A stretch of DNA of 64,000 nucleotides from Membranipora membranacea. Taxonomy: Eukaryota > Bryozoa > Gymnolaemata > Cheilostomatida > Membraniporidae. Under the pieces are notes generated by a model. That model was given only the letters and a program-made list of their open reading frames with translations. It did no database searches and was not told the DNA's origin. Shown here one piece after another: positions 1-12,441 of the stretch. The position numbers and the translations under genes are program-made. The DNA lies in contig OU612066.1 of assembly GCA_914767715.1 (NCBI GenBank), positions 31,904,283 through 31,968,282 of the forward strand, read 5' to 3'. The first letter of the stretch is position 1. Every line of letters starts with the position of its first letter.

Positions 1-2141
1 ACTCTTCCCACAAGGATCCCACAAACACCTATTCCACCTCCACCACCGATTACACCGCTGACACATCAGAGATCTTCTACACATTTACCGATCAGACATT
101 ATTCTCAAAGCTTACCTTCAACCTCACAGGCTCAACAACCTAGTGCACTTATCGTGAGTAATACAATGATATTTGTATTTTCTTATCTACCATAAATTTA
201 GCAGTTTTTCTGTAATTACATGAATTTGTCTCATGTTGTTCCTGAGCAGCACTTATTTGTTTCACAATCATCATATCTGACATCGTTTAAATTTCTCTGA
301 GCATGCGATAACTCTTATCAATTTGAATAGGTTCAAGTTTAACACATGTATTTTCGATATTGAGTCTGGTAAAGCTGGAATAGAATAGGGCCACACAATG
401 TTACAACTATAATATGAAATGCAAAACATATTGCAGTTGGAGGTTGTCTCTCTTTTAACATTGTACGAATTAATGTCCAACTCGATTTCATTCCAGGATT
501 TTTCCAATTGGCAGTGTGATTTAACTGAGAGGATGAGTGTAAAATTCTGTATACATACCCGGCCGACAATATAAATGTCAGCAAACTGCATTGATCTGAT
601 GTTTTATAAATTATGTTGCAGACTTCATCACCTTGTGGCTCTAAAAACAAACAGAATAGTCAAGGGATACCCTACCTTATGGAGTTACAGGCTGTAAGTA
701 TTCTTTCACAGCCCCTAAACCGCATTGTAATTATATCCTTCATCGGTAGCTGACAGATTAAATATCCGATTTTATTAAGGACCGAACCCTACCTCATAGA
801 GTTACAGGCTGTAAGTATTCTCTCCCATCAACTTAACCTCATAGTAATTCCTACCAAGCCTTCATTGGTAGCTGAAATTAGTCTCCTTGTAAGGTAATCA
901 CGATTTTCCACAGCTTAGTGCCACTCCGATCCAATGAATGAAGGAGTCTTTATGCTTGTCGCTGATATATGCGAGGGAAAATTAACTTTGTGCAAAATAT
1001 ATAGCAGTGAGATTGCTACTCTTATATGTGAAGAGCGTCTTGATGACTGATCAACCGACTCACCGACTCACCGACTTTTCTAACCACTGAAACGTTACTC
1101 AACATGTCGAGTCATGGAACTCATGACCTTATGTCATCCACATTGTTTGACATTAAAACTATCATTGCTTGTTTTTGGGAGAACAACTCTTATTTCAAAA
1201 ACCTCGGTAGCTTCTCATAATTACACATAATGGTCTATAGTTTCCTTGCAATGACATCACAACTTTCCACAGCTGTGTCCCTCTCCAACCAATCACAGAT
1301 GTGCATCAGTTTGATTAATTTTTTTTTAACCTTTACAGGCATTAGTCTCTCGAAGATCTGGTCTGAATATCAAGACAAGTGCCAGCTTAGCTCGTTCTAC
1401 AACATCAACTGATGTAACTGAAGTCAGAGATAACCATCTAGATGTATCAAGGGATGAACTGGTGGAGCCAAGACAAGAGATACCTGATACTGATGTAGAG
1501 ACAGAACCTGTAGCTCTAACCGAGGAACCAGCAGCTGCTACTCAATCATCTACAGACCAGACTACACCTCAGAGCGATCAGCAGCAGTAAGTATAACTCT
1601 GATATACATATACATATATCGGCTTTATTCTACCCACTGCTTGTAAAAAGCTATCTCATATTTTGATAATTTCAACTCAATTAAACTAATCCCTTACTTG
1701 AAAGCGAATTAATTATCTAACAATATTCATCTTATAGAAATTAAATAAGGGATTAGTGAAATGACATAATGAGACAATGAAAATTAATTCATGATTGCTC
1801 ACTTTCAACAAAATTTAATCTGAAGTTGGATACCTGTGAATTGTTGAAATACGAGATAAAACTTTTTACCAGCAGTGGGCAGAATTGTCGTACAGTGTGA
1901 CCAGTGGTGCAGACAAGACATAGCTTTGGTATACTTGTACAGTTAATTCCTAATAAGCAGGGAGCATCAAGTGATAAAATAGCTGTCAAAATCAAAATCA
2001 AAATCCGAGTTAGAACCAGAACCATTGCATTGTTGAGTTCTACAGTTGGCTTCATATGCTATATGTCTGTGTTCTAATTTATCCAGATCTACTAGCAGGA
2101 GGAGAAAAAAATGGTGGCGGCGGCTCCTCTGCCACATATAG
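1..2141 (+). CDS. 3' part of a multi-exon gene, Pro/Ser/Thr-rich product
   Basis: Proposed exons are 1-153 (enters the window already open, ends at GTGAGT, phase 0), 622-693 (24 codons after TTGCAG, ends at GTAAGT, phase 0), 1339-1586 (after TTTACAG, ends at GTAAGT, phase 2) and a possible last exon 2087-2141. That last exon supplies the single base needed and ends in TAG after a short basic tail (RRRKKWWRR). Every join keeps the reading frame, which is the main evidence. The product is rich in Pro, Ser, Thr and Gln (for example a run of five Pro near the start) and acidic further on, so it looks disordered. No domain is recognised. An AATAAA lies at 2288-2293. The first three exons are fairly secure; the last is weak. 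The 5' part lies outside the window. Confidence 0.5.
665..885 (+). repeat. Tandem duplication of an exon end and its donor site
   Basis: The segment around the end of exon 622-693, including the codons for ELQA, the GTAAGT donor and about 60 bases of intron, recurs about 118-122 bases downstream (second donor at 811). The second copy has a possible AAG acceptor at about 780, but its phase would not fit the upstream exon. It is therefore probably a non-functional duplicated exon, or one used only with another partner. Confidence 0.5.
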
Positions 2142-2294
2142 AAACTGCTCACTGAGTGGGAGGTGGAAATCATCTCCAACTCTTATAGAAGCAGTGATGC
2201 AAGGGGAGAAAACCTTAATGCAACGTACGTTGTTTTTGTGCATGATAGCTATACTTAGTACACCTGCATCTACCAGCTTGACTTTAAAATAAAC

Positions 2295-3736
2295 CATCAA
2301 CAAACAAACTGCGCTCATTGCAGTATGAGGGGAATATGACCCTAAGTATAATATAAACCTGTCTGTTGAAATTTGATGAAGTGTTCACACAGAAAGCTGT
2401 ATACAAAGTGGCCGAGGGAATGTAAGTTACTGTTGATGGTAAGATGCTCAATAGTTAATATTGGCTGATCTCATGTCTGCATTACATTTGATGCCATTCA
2501 AAATAAACGCTGTGTGATTGTTGTTTTTTTTCTTTAACCTGAACACAGCTCGATACCATAGATATAAATAACTCCCTTTTTATATCTATGTATGATACTT
2601 TTCACCCTGTTATTGTGTTTTGGGTTGACTATTTTTGCATGGATGGTATTGATGGTATGATTGCATTTTCTTTTATTGATGTTGGGATATTCCAGAATTC
2701 TTCTCATGTGTGGCAATGAGTCATAGAAGAACTCAAACCATTACTGATTAGCCTCTTCATCTTAGTTTTCTAAATAATTGTAAATAATAAAGTCGTTCAT
2801 AAAGCACACCAATACATACCAATATTATGCACTATAAAAGATAAAGGCAGAAACCTATTCCAGCAAGGCTCGGTAATTTTGAAAATATATTTATTGCTGT
2901 TATCTATTTTTCCCGACCATGTTGGTCAACATGATTTGTTCAACCTCCGCGCCCTGACACGCCTAAGTGACAACAATATACCCATAGCTTACATCAACAA
3001 TACTAGCTACCTGATACCGCCCACAGCGATTCAATATCAAAGAAGTTGAAGGTATTTACCACACTGATCACGTGATATACTATTGCATGTATATCTCTGA
3101 TCGATAGAGAGTGAATTAATTCACTTAGCTTGAGTGCAGCTGAAATTCAGTATTTAGGAGACGTATGGATGATTACCCAAACTTTTGGATATACACTTAT
3201 CATTTTCTCATTCTTTGTTAAAATATTCTAATTTATATTCAGAAAATCTGATATCACCTTCTAACAGTTTTAGAAGAGCATTTAACACATGTTTTTGACA
3301 AGAAAAGTGACATCGAAACTGTGTATTGCTAGCCAAAGCTCAGAAGAGAGAACTAATAATGCAGAGCTAGGAAAACCTGTTTCGATCATGTCTGTTTGAT
3401 AAAATTAAAGTTGTCCTCTTTTTTAGCCAGATGTAGGTGCTCAATATTTGCGACAGAAGCTCTATCGATCAGAGATACACATACTAATAGTGTAATCTTG
3501 AAATCAGTGTGGGTATTTACCTACTATCCATTATCGACTAGCATTAGACTGGGATTCAGTCCATTTCCAAGTTATCTATTCAGGTTGGGTGAGCAGACAT
3601 CTCAACACTACAATAAACCAAAACACATCAGTGAATCAAAACAAAACCAAAACACAAGCACATGGGTCTATTCAGAGTGGCACCATTATATTGATTCATG
3701 AGTAAATAACACCTAGCCTTGTCAAACGGCCACAGG
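2295..3736. other. Non-coding stretch
   Basis: I see no supported gene here. The only local structure noted is a 10-bp hairpin (2557-2566 against 2581-2590). ORFs in this stretch lack homology, splice context or composition that would support coding. Confidence 0.4.
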
Positions 3737-3815
3737 GGTGGCTGAGTGGGGTTGCTGAGCGGTTAGCATCAAAGAGTGTGATGGGGAGGCCCATGTACAG
3801 TTCCTGAGTGGGGCA
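3737..3815 (+). repeat. Possible tRNA-derived SINE fragment
   Basis: A GTGGCTGAGTGG-like segment followed by GAGCGGTTAGC resembles the 5' half of Leu/Ser-type tRNA genes, with a degenerate B-box-like stretch about 45 bases on. It is heavily decayed and could be chance. Confidence 0.22.
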
Positions 3816-5190
3816 GATTTTCTCTGAAATTGTAGCATCATTGGAACCATAAACATCCCATTCGAATTGAGAGTAGGCGATTCCAATAGAAGTGCCAAAT
3901 CGATACATGAAAACTAAGTGATTGACTGGCCTGTAAATCAATGCTATAGTTCAGTGTCAATAAGGACACTGTCCATTCTAGATACTCTATCCTCTTTGTT
4001 GGTTATGAAATTTTACACTTACCTGTCCCAAATTAATCTTTCCATTTTACGCAGCAGTCTTGATCACTCTGTTCGTCATAATGTTGTCAACAATCATAAT
4101 GTTGTTAACAGCATAAGGCCTATAACAATGAAATAAAAACAACCATAAGCTTGGTTAACACAGGTCCAGAAGACAATAGATACTTTTGTGATAAATGTAA
4201 AACCTCATCTTCAACCTTCAGTTATGTCCTAGATGTGGGTGGATGCAGTCTGCCTTCATTGTAATTGCTCCCTGATTGTTACTTCAGATGATTTTCTATT
4301 CCGCACCTAAAGCTGTCACCTACATAAAATTATTTTTTAATATATTATTCACAAACGTGTCTGTATCCTTGCATTATTTAGATATTATTTAGAGCTGTTG
4401 AGATGAGAAAATTGGTTGATGTGCTTCAGGGTTTTGAGCTATTCGTTGGGATGAGGGTGTACAGAATATAGCCTGGAGTCTCTGCCGAGATTGGGGATCA
4501 ACCGCGGTTCTGTGATTGCACTGCTATCGATAGCATTCTCAAAATGCAGCACATAAACTGCTTATGAAAAGAGTCTGTACAATTTTAATTAGTATAGACA
4601 AGTGTTACTACTAGTCCGAATATATGATATGTGTTTTGTATTCAATCTTGATACAGAAAGTTCTTTTTTGTAATTGCTTCGACCAGTCGCGTAAGTAACT
4701 TGTAGGATATTAGATATAATGTGAAATTATAAAAGTCTATATTCGTATGCCGGACATTGTGCGCCAATCTTTCCGACAGGTATTCATTTTTCCGAGTATG
4801 TACTTACCAAGTTTGCTACTCTGATAATAACAATGGATCCACGGTATTACCATGCTGCTGACAAACACAACAAAGAAATTACCTTATTTTACAAAAAATG
4901 GAACAGAAAGACATGTGCTTCTGACATAAACCCTGTTATCTAGATGTCAAGATAAAAAACTACCGAATAAGAGAAGCGCAGTGTATCCTCTTCCTTAGGC
5001 TACATCAGAAACCAGATGGATATCGTCAATCTGTTTCACCTGATTGGAGCAATTGAGTAATAAACCGAAGGGATATGAGGCATGTTCTGACCATGCTGTT
5101 ATGGTTTAAAAAACCTCTACAGACAAAGATACATTAACCAGATGCCATTATTGGTTGGAGGTACGCTAACAAACATGCCCTCGCTGGGTC

Positions 5191-5258
5191 TGATCCTTGA
5201 TCCTGATCCTGATCCTGATCCTGATCCTGATCCTGATCCTGATCCTGGTCCTGATCCT
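5191..5258 (+). repeat. TGATCC hexanucleotide microsatellite
   Basis: About ten TGATCC units, perfect in the middle and decaying at both ends (TGATCCTTGATCC at the left, TGGTCC near the right). In one frame it would encode alternating Asp-Pro, but the surrounding ORF has no other coding sign. Confidence 0.9.
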
Positions 5259-5918
5259 TGGTCTGATGTAACATCTCAGTTATACCTCAGACCAATGAGG
5301 GAGTTCATTGAGCAAACAAGCCTCCTGCTATTCTGGGCATTTTTGAACCAAAGTTGGAGTATGTTATGAAAGTTCATCATTCCAAGTTCACAGTAGTAAT
5401 CAAAGGACTTTGTTTGTCTCAAAAGCGTACATGCTGCCCCTTCCCTGATAGCTGTACATTATGAGCTGAGTGAATCGCACGATTCTAGAACCAGTTGAAT
5501 TGGAGATACGTATACTAGTCAGAAAGTCTGTGTTGCCCTGAAATCGTAACACAGCTTTCATTTAGAAAAGAGACTTATAACCGACCACTTAAATTAACAC
5601 GAATTTAGATATACTAGATGTCCTAATGCAGTTATTGCTTTATGTTAGCAATACATACTATAAAATAATGGAAAAAGCACAAGGTGTTGCTTTATTTGAA
5701 CTTGAATGGAAGCCTAAATTGCAGCGGAGCCCGAACCAACAATAAGTGTTGACAGTTGTGTAGGGTGGTCAATCTCCAACACGCCCATTACAATTTTGTC
5801 ACAAACCCGTAATAGGGGTTTGACCACCGCTCACAAAATGTGTGAGACAGCAGCTGTAATGCTTGAGATGGCAGTATGATCAAACCGGTCCTGGTCCGCA
5901 CACTCACCTATAGTCCCC

Positions 5919-6000
5919 TGGTGCCCGACCTAGGGCTCATGAGCCCCAATAGCTCATTTTAAAATATTGGTGGCTCATTTCCCTTTCTCACAGTCTCTGC
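5919..6000 (+). mobile_element. End of a hAT-like non-autonomous element (fragment)
   Basis: CTGGTGCCCGACC followed by a TAGGGCTCATGAGCC block matches, in the same order, the terminus seen in inverted orientation at about 61190-61250 (GGTTGGGCACCCCTG with the same GGCTCATGAGCC block). The two are ends of one repeat family. The other end here could not be placed, so the extent is unknown. Confidence 0.4.
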
Positions 6001-6572
6001 GCGAAACTGACATGTGCGTCATCATTTATCATCAATAGTATATTGGTTGGATAGAGTATCTCGACTCTAAATTCTCGAACTATTTCTATCAGAACAGCAT
6101 AATCATCCTCAAATTTTAACCGGTGATTTGGTCACAATTTGGCATTTAAAACCACAAAATTTATCTGGAGCAGGCACCCCTCCTGCTGGCCCTTTCCGCG
6201 CCAGTCGGGCAACCAGGCTATGCCAGCCAATACAATGAGTAGGTAAAATGCACATTTGGAACAATATGTATTTTTCTGAATGAAACTTCTTTGATCGTGC
6301 ATTTTCCATTCAACTCACTGTGGTTGGAAAATTGATCCCAAACTCTCCGCTGTGGACCAGTAAATTGAGGAGTTATCTTATATTTTGAATGGGAGAGACA
6401 ACTTCTGAATCATTGCTATGGGTTGTGGCGATTTTTTTTAAAGTCTCCAATCATCATTAAATAAACAGTGCCCCCCCCCTGTGAGTAAATCAGATAATCA
6501 GTTCATCATCTTGTGTGCAGACTACAAGAAGGTTACCTCACCATCTAGCAACGATGAGCAAACTGTGTAAAC

Positions 6573-6928
6573 CAGGAGTGCCCAACCTTTTCTTTGAGAG
6601 GGCCGCATCATCCACATATTGCATTGTCCCTGGGGGGGGGGGGGGTGGGAGGGGCACAACCTCACCATAAATCAAACCTTTTCATGTATGGGTGTGCAGT
6701 ATTTTCATCTCTGCGGTGGGGGGTTTATTTATTTAAGCTAACTCAATGCAATTGGTTGGGAAACTCCAAAATACTGTGATTAAATATAGAGCGTTCCTTA
6801 TCATTGTATGAATGAGGTATGTAATATATATTGTTTTTGCGACTATGCGATTTTCTCAAACGGGTCGAGGGCCCAATAAAATTGGGTTGGGGGGCCGCAT
6901 GCAGCCTCAGGGCCTTTGGGCAGCCCTG
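6573..6928. mobile_element. hAT-type MITE, 356 bp, with 8-bp target duplication
   Basis: The element begins CAGGAGTGCCCAACC and ends GGGCAGCCCTG, an imperfect terminal inverted repeat of the hAT type. It is flanked by the 8-bp direct repeat GTGTAAAC (6565-6572) / GTGTAGAC (6929-6936), which differ at one base. A GGGCCGCAT block occurs inside both ends. A long G run lies near 6630. There is no coding capacity. The hAT assignment rests on the 8-bp duplication and the CAGGG-like termini. Confidence 0.8.
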
Positions 6929-6936
6929 GTGTAGAC

Positions 6937-9219
6937 GCTAATAAAAAATTACCGCCTCTCTCACAAATTTCCAGATCCTTCATTTCACAATTTGAATAAA
7001 CTGATAAGTAGATCCGAGCTCAGGCTTCATATTCTGAATGTGGTTGTGAATTCAGATTCTGAAAGTTAATGACGATAATACCTCGTCTATTAAATCTTCT
7101 CTACCTATTCCTCTCAGGTTTGGAATTTGAATACCATTTCAAATAATCATGAAGATTTGTCACATTATTGAATAAAATGTCTTACAAAATATTATGCAAT
7201 TAGTTGCCCCCAAACCTTAATGCGATAATTTTTTTTGGTGAAAATTGAGCGTTCAGTTCAGTTGAAAAATAAACAATATTCAGTTGATTCCATTATACAC
7301 ATAAAATTGTAAATGTCTGCACTCAGCCCTGCGTATGTATAAAGTTTATGATAATCATGATTAGCAATCCAACCTATAATCAATACTTTGATAATCATGA
7401 GATAGTTTACACAACATTGGTAGTAATTAATTAAGTAATTACTGCAACCATTGCCCTCTACTTTGACAATAACTGAAAGCTACTCCTAGCTTTCAAGTAA
7501 TTATCTCTGCAAGCTAGGATGTAACAAAGGACTTGACTGGAAACGGATAGACAACCGAGTTAGGAGACCAGACAACTCTGACCCGAGCAGACAAACAGAC
7601 CTACTCGAGCTCTACCTACAGCTATGGTAATTATTTTTACAACTCAGCCTTATATCTGACAGATGGAAACCTTAGCACTGGACCACCCTGTTGTTGCATT
7701 TCAATCACGTACCACAAATAAATACTTTACTATCATTGCTAGAATCATTATGACCTATAATTCCCCCACCCCTAACAGTTTTGAGTTGCTGGGCAAAATA
7801 TGTATAACCTGATTTTATAGAAATCTTAGTGGTTCAGATGCTAATTCATACCAATGCATTCCTTCAATTTGTTGAACTTTGAACTTTAGTAGCTGCATTG
7901 AAAGGAGTTGAACCACAGCCAATGGGTAGCCTGTATTGACAGGCTAAGCCAATGGACTGCTTGCAATGCTTCTTTGGTTGAACTTTCAACTTTCGGAGCC
8001 AACTGCTGGAATAATCATTCTGCAGTCAGGCGATGAGCTAGATAGTCACATGGTCAGACATGGTCAGTCATCGTGGTCAGCAAGCCAAGCAGAAAGTTAC
8101 TGGGAGCTCTCTATCTTCTTGTTGCAAAGGTAACTTAATATCTATGTGATTTTTATCACGAATATCTATGCAACATAAATCTTAGGAGGTACTTAAAGAA
8201 GCATGTAACGTTCCTCCCTGACTGATTTGAGCAGGGAGGATTCTCCCTGATTTGAGCAAGTAGTTGTTACTTACAGTTACTCCTAGTCCACTCCTTGATT
8301 TGACTGAGTAGGCTGCCCCAGTCTCATTTGTCTTGAGTTTAGATATCACATCAATCCAAATACTGTATCTGGCCTACATATTTCATATAAAATTCTTTCT
8401 ATGCAAGATTTAGATTGGTGTACAAAAACAGTCTAGTGTCCACCAATAATAGTTAGCCCTGGACTGGAGTTGTCCTTTAGGATCCTGGTTTACCTGTTCT
8501 TGTATTTTTGATCCATTAAGGGAGATTGGATCAAAAATTCCATTCTCCCTGATCCATTGATGATTGATTTGGATAGCTTTTTTGTGTATATGTGAATGTG
8601 ATTGTTGTTGCGGTTGTGACAAGCTCTGTTGGGGCGGGAGGGAGGGGGGGGGAGAGGAGATAAGTTGGTTACCCCAATCAACAAAGCTTTGTCAAGATTT
8701 TTGTGTACAACTATCAAACTGTGCAATGAATAAGGAGTTTAAGCTACAGCAGGGAGAATGGCTACAGTACTTACATACACTAGTTGAGCAGATAGTTATT
8801 CAGGGGAGGGAGAAGGCTGCTTTAAATTAAAACAGCCAAAATCACTCAGTCTCTGATACCTTAGGTAAGAACCGGATTTGGCCGTGTACACAACAAGGTG
8901 TAGTTGGATTGCTCCGGGATACTATTTCTTTCATGGGTTCTATGTGTAGGTGCACTTTCCGATTCACTAAAGAGTTATGATTTAAAAAGTATACACACAT
9001 TATTTATGATAACAGAACGCATATATTATAATACTTATCAGGCTCTAAAATTATTCAAGCCACAAGAGCGTCTCTTCGATACACAGATCCGAAAATATTT
9101 GATGGGATTAATGAGCGATAGAAAATAATTCACTCAACAAAACCTAATACACGCACAGAAACTATTTCACTAGACACTCAATTTTTCACAATTTTGCACT
9201 TATTTTTGATTAAATGATA
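6937..9219. other. Non-coding stretch
   Basis: No supported gene. An ORF at 8564-8830 has a Cys-rich then G-rich translation but no splice or homology support. Short G-rich and AT-rich patches are present. Confidence 0.35.
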
Positions 9220-10011
9220 CTATGACAATGCACAATCTAATATTATCACAAGTCTCAAATTGTATGTACTGATTATATTCTATGATACTGTGCTACTGCA
9301 CTTCCTGTTTATCAGGACAGACAAATGATTGCTCGATACAGTTCAGCAAAATGTCTCTTTGAATGACTTACCTGAACCTCTCTGATTTATGAAACTTGTT
9401 CAATTTTTCAGCTCTGATGATACAGATACAGAAGGTCCCAACAAGGCCGCCAGCAAATGAATTTGAGATGAGGTAGGATCAGATTATTGCTAGGTAAGCT
9501 GACAATTTCTGCTAAGATATAGAGATTAAACTATATTCTGTGAAAGCGCGGGTAAAAATCTGCTGGTCCTGGTATTACCCAGTGTATTAACCAATTTAAC
9601 ATTGAGTAGCAATGACTATGACAATGCACAATCTAATAATATCACAAGTCTCAAATTGTATGTACTGATTCTATTCTATGATACTGTGCTACTGCACTTC
9701 CTGTTTATCAGGACAGACAAATGGCTGCTCCATAGAATTCAACAAAATCTCTCTTTGAATGACTGACCTGAATCTCTCTGATTTATGAAACTTGTTCAAT
9801 ATTTCAGCTCTGATGATACAGATACAGAAGGTCCCAACAGGGATGTCAGCAAATGAATTGGAGATGAGGTAGCATCAGATTATTGCTAGGTAAGCTGACC
9901 ATTTCTGGTAAGATATAGAGATTAACTATATTCTATGAAAGCGCGGGTGAAAATCTGCTGTTCCTGGTATTACCCAGTGTATTAACCAATTTAATAACGA
10001 GTAATAATTCA
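9220..10011 (+). repeat. 396-bp tandem duplication
   Basis: Two adjacent units begin CTATGACAATGCACAATC at 9220 and 9616. They run in parallel for nearly 400 bases with scattered substitutions and small indels. Each carries one copy of a 61-nt exon-like block. Confidence 0.9.
9412..9868 (+). CDS. Duplicated 61-nt exon candidate (9412-9472 and 9808-9868)
   Basis: Each copy follows a polypyrimidine tract and CAG and stops just before GTAG. Read with two leading bases, both copies are open (LMIQIQKVPT then differing residues, ending NE-x-EM). Each starts in phase 1 and ends in phase 2, so splicing one into the other would break the frame; if real they would be mutually exclusive. No domain is recognised. 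They may be alternative exons of the plus-strand gene at the left edge or relics of another gene. Confidence 0.3.
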
Positions 10012-10026
10012 CAAAATGTAATCCAG

Positions 10027-10184
10027 TCAAATTTTTTTTTCAACATCTACTCTTTCCATTGCCGCGAGGAGCGCCTCTAATCCTTGGACCCTTACGAACA
10101 AGGGCATTGGTGTTGCAGCCTTCTGCATGATTTCCCTGACCATTTTAAGTTCCCCATTTTCTTCCCCGAGGATTGTCTGGCTCT
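10027..10184 (-). CDS. Terminal exon, helical Glu/Lys-rich segment, unknown gene
   Basis: Read on the minus strand, an acceptor TTTTATAG is followed by two bases and 51 codons to a TGA at 10027-10029. The translation is amphipathic and charged (ending RVQGLEALLAAMERVDVEKKI before the stop, with LGEENGELKMVREIMQKA earlier), typical of a real helical domain end. No family is recognised. The upstream exons of its gene are probably among the minus-strand exons at higher coordinates, but the chain cannot be closed. Confidence 0.45.
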
Positions 10185-11548
10185 CTATAAAACCAGGATT
10201 CAACCATCAACCGCTTGACATGGCCTGACTTGACCACTTGACCGCTCCCCCCCCCCTCCAGTCAGCTGTGGTTAATTTTCACAAGATTCCTGGGAATTTT
10301 TCAATTGGATTGCACAACATCTCAATTCGCTCGGCTCCTACTATCGGCACTGATAGGTTCTTCTCATTTTTTCAAGTCTTTTAATGTGTATGAGTGTGGA
10401 GACTGTCATAGCTGCAATTATTTTTTTTCCAGGCATTTTTTATCATTTATATTTACATGTTTTTTTATTATGCCTCCTATTAACTGCCATATCACCTTTT
10501 TTTTCTCACGGTTGCGCATCATCGGAAAGCACATTGCAGTTTGCTGTTTGATGAGCGAAGCCTGCGGCACCTATCATTATTTATTTCTGTAGGAAGCTTG
10601 GCCAGGCAATATTTCTTTCCTTATTTTGCAATGTTGACGCTGATTTCAGGCCATTGTCTACAAACCATCCTCGACCATTTCCTCAAATAGAAATCATCAA
10701 GGACCTAGTTTTCCGTATACAGATGAGCAATCTCTGTCAATGCTCATATCCCTCTAGCACCACTTCAAGGCCTACTAGTTGAAAGGCGGCCACAAACTTC
10801 AGGTAATCTGTCTCCTTTTCTTATCTTAGTTATGTAATTTCTTTGCTACTCATCTCATTATTTAGCAATATTATCTTAGATTAGATAATTTCTTTATCTT
10901 TTTACAAGCTTCCTATGTGTCGGGTCATTATCTAGTTGGTTGGTTTATTTTGTAGTGTCAAAATCAAAAGTCTGAGTTCCTAGAACCTTATGACAGAATC
11001 TAGACTCCCAATATTGTTGAGACCAAGTCTGTCACCTGGTTTAAAAAAACTTCTTTCAGAGAGCTTCTGTAAGTGAATACTAGTGTTCAAAGTAGGTAGA
11101 CAGGTGAGAAATGATACAACAAAACTATTGAATAACAGGCAAGCTGAAGGCTGTGTACTCTAATTCTGAAAAGTTTTGATGGTAAACACCCTCTGACTTG
11201 CTTCTGTTACAAAACTGTAAACATGATTTTCAAAACCTAATTTTTATCAAAGAGAACTACCAAATATTAACCATTGCCACAAAAGTCTAATTTCACATCA
11301 GTAAATTCTAGAGCCAGACTGTCAAGGATTATCCAGTTGAGTGGTGAAAATCTTTGTTAGGATTGAGGAATATAAGTTCATTACATTGACTACAGATTCT
11401 TTTGATCCCAATCAAATAATTAGACAAATCAGTATTCTTAGAAGTACAACAACAATACATGTGACATCAGCATATTTTAAAGAAGTCTAGAAGTTGAAGT
11501 TCTGAGATGAGATTGGTAACAACGATGGTATTGAAGGCAGACAAGAAA

Positions 11549-11826
11549 TCAAGAAACATGCATCTTGCATAATTGCAGCTTGTTTGTCTCTGTAACTAGT
11601 AATTGTGATAATGAGGCATAATACTGTATCCTGTGTTGATTGTTGAGCTTGGTAGGCAAATTTGTGGCGAGAAGAGTTTTATTGACTATGTAGGTCACAG
11701 ACATGTACATTCTGAGTAAAGGATTGAGGTCTCCTATCATCTGTCCAATCGCCTCCCTGACATAGGTGTAGGCCTCTGTTAGGCTCTTCATGTTGTTGAG
11801 GAAAACAAAAGTGTCTCCATACTTCC
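11549..11826 (-). pseudogene. RecQ-type helicase relic, second RecA-like domain
   Basis: The reading opens after AATCAG on the minus strand. It reads KYGDTFVFLNNMKSLTEAY, which corresponds to the start of the second helicase domain in RecQ proteins, then a RMYMSVTYIVNKT segment matching the usual short stretch before motif V. After that the frame degrades (LATNLPTK onwards) and it ends in a stop at 11549, with no recognisable motif V or VI. Together with 12241-12441 it indicates a decayed RecQ-like gene on this strand. The assignment is by motif pattern only. Confidence 0.45.
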
Positions 11827-12240
11827 CTGATTCAGTTGTAGCAGCTCAGCCAGAAAGTCAAGATTGGATGGTCGTCTTTAGTAGCTGATACGACATGGTA
11901 ACTACAATCAATATCCAAGATAATTTAAAATTTAAATACTGAAGCTCGGGAAAGATCACCAGCTTTGTCAAAGAAATACAATATAGACCCAGTGTCCGGG
12001 CACAAGTACATTTTCCATGTACGGACACAACAATGTGAATTATGAAGCAGCTCTAACTTCTCACCTTGATTGAAAGGTATTCTTTGATCGTGACCTGCAT
12101 GAATATTACATTTGTTACTATTCTAGCAATTTTTTGAAAGGCTTCTATTTGACAGTGAAGCGTATGGTCTATTTGGAGCTTTACCATAACAGTGAACAAT
12201 GAACTTCAGTTTAGAATGTTGTCACAATAGCTGAACTCAC

Positions 12241-12441
12241 TAGATGTTTTTCTTTTCAATGTTGATCTTAGTGGCCCGGCAGCACTGCATACTCAGGGCC
12301 TGCTTGATGAAACCGATGGTCTCATAATTGGCTCTAGCTGTCGTCGCAACAAATGGACGACTGGTGAAGCTTCGAAGTTCACCGAGTCTGCTGTATAAAC
12401 TTTGAAATTCTGGTTGATTGCTGGATTTATCAGCTACTCCT
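12241..12441 (-). pseudogene. RecQ-type helicase exon, first RecA-like domain
   Basis: A 201-nt exon between CTTTGAAG and GTGAGT, starting and ending in phase 2, encodes 66 full codons. It contains LGELRSFTSRPFVATTA followed by a helix, and near the end INIEKKNI. This matches the RecQ order of LGELR, the motif III-like P-x-VALTATA and the PNI-Y segment that closes the first domain. In motif III the usual ATAT is changed. The helicase DEXH motif is not visible upstream, so this is most likely a fragment of a dead helicase gene carried by a transposon. Confidence 0.5.

Noticed and set aside
271-650. Overlapping minus-strand ORFs of 106 and 103 codons
   Set aside because: They overlap the plus-strand exon 622-693 and its flanks, and their translations lack any domain-like composition.
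5142-5369. Asp-Pro repeat protein
   Set aside because: The DP run is just the TGATCC microsatellite; there is no support on either side.
8564-8830. Cys-rich then Gly-rich ORF
   Set aside because: It arises from a GT/GGG-rich patch; no acceptor, donor or promoter fits.
10649-10757. Plus-strand Ser/Pro-rich exon candidate after TGATTTCAG
   Set aside because: One frame is open for 36 codons, but it ends in a stop before the nearest GTAATC donor and nothing joins it.
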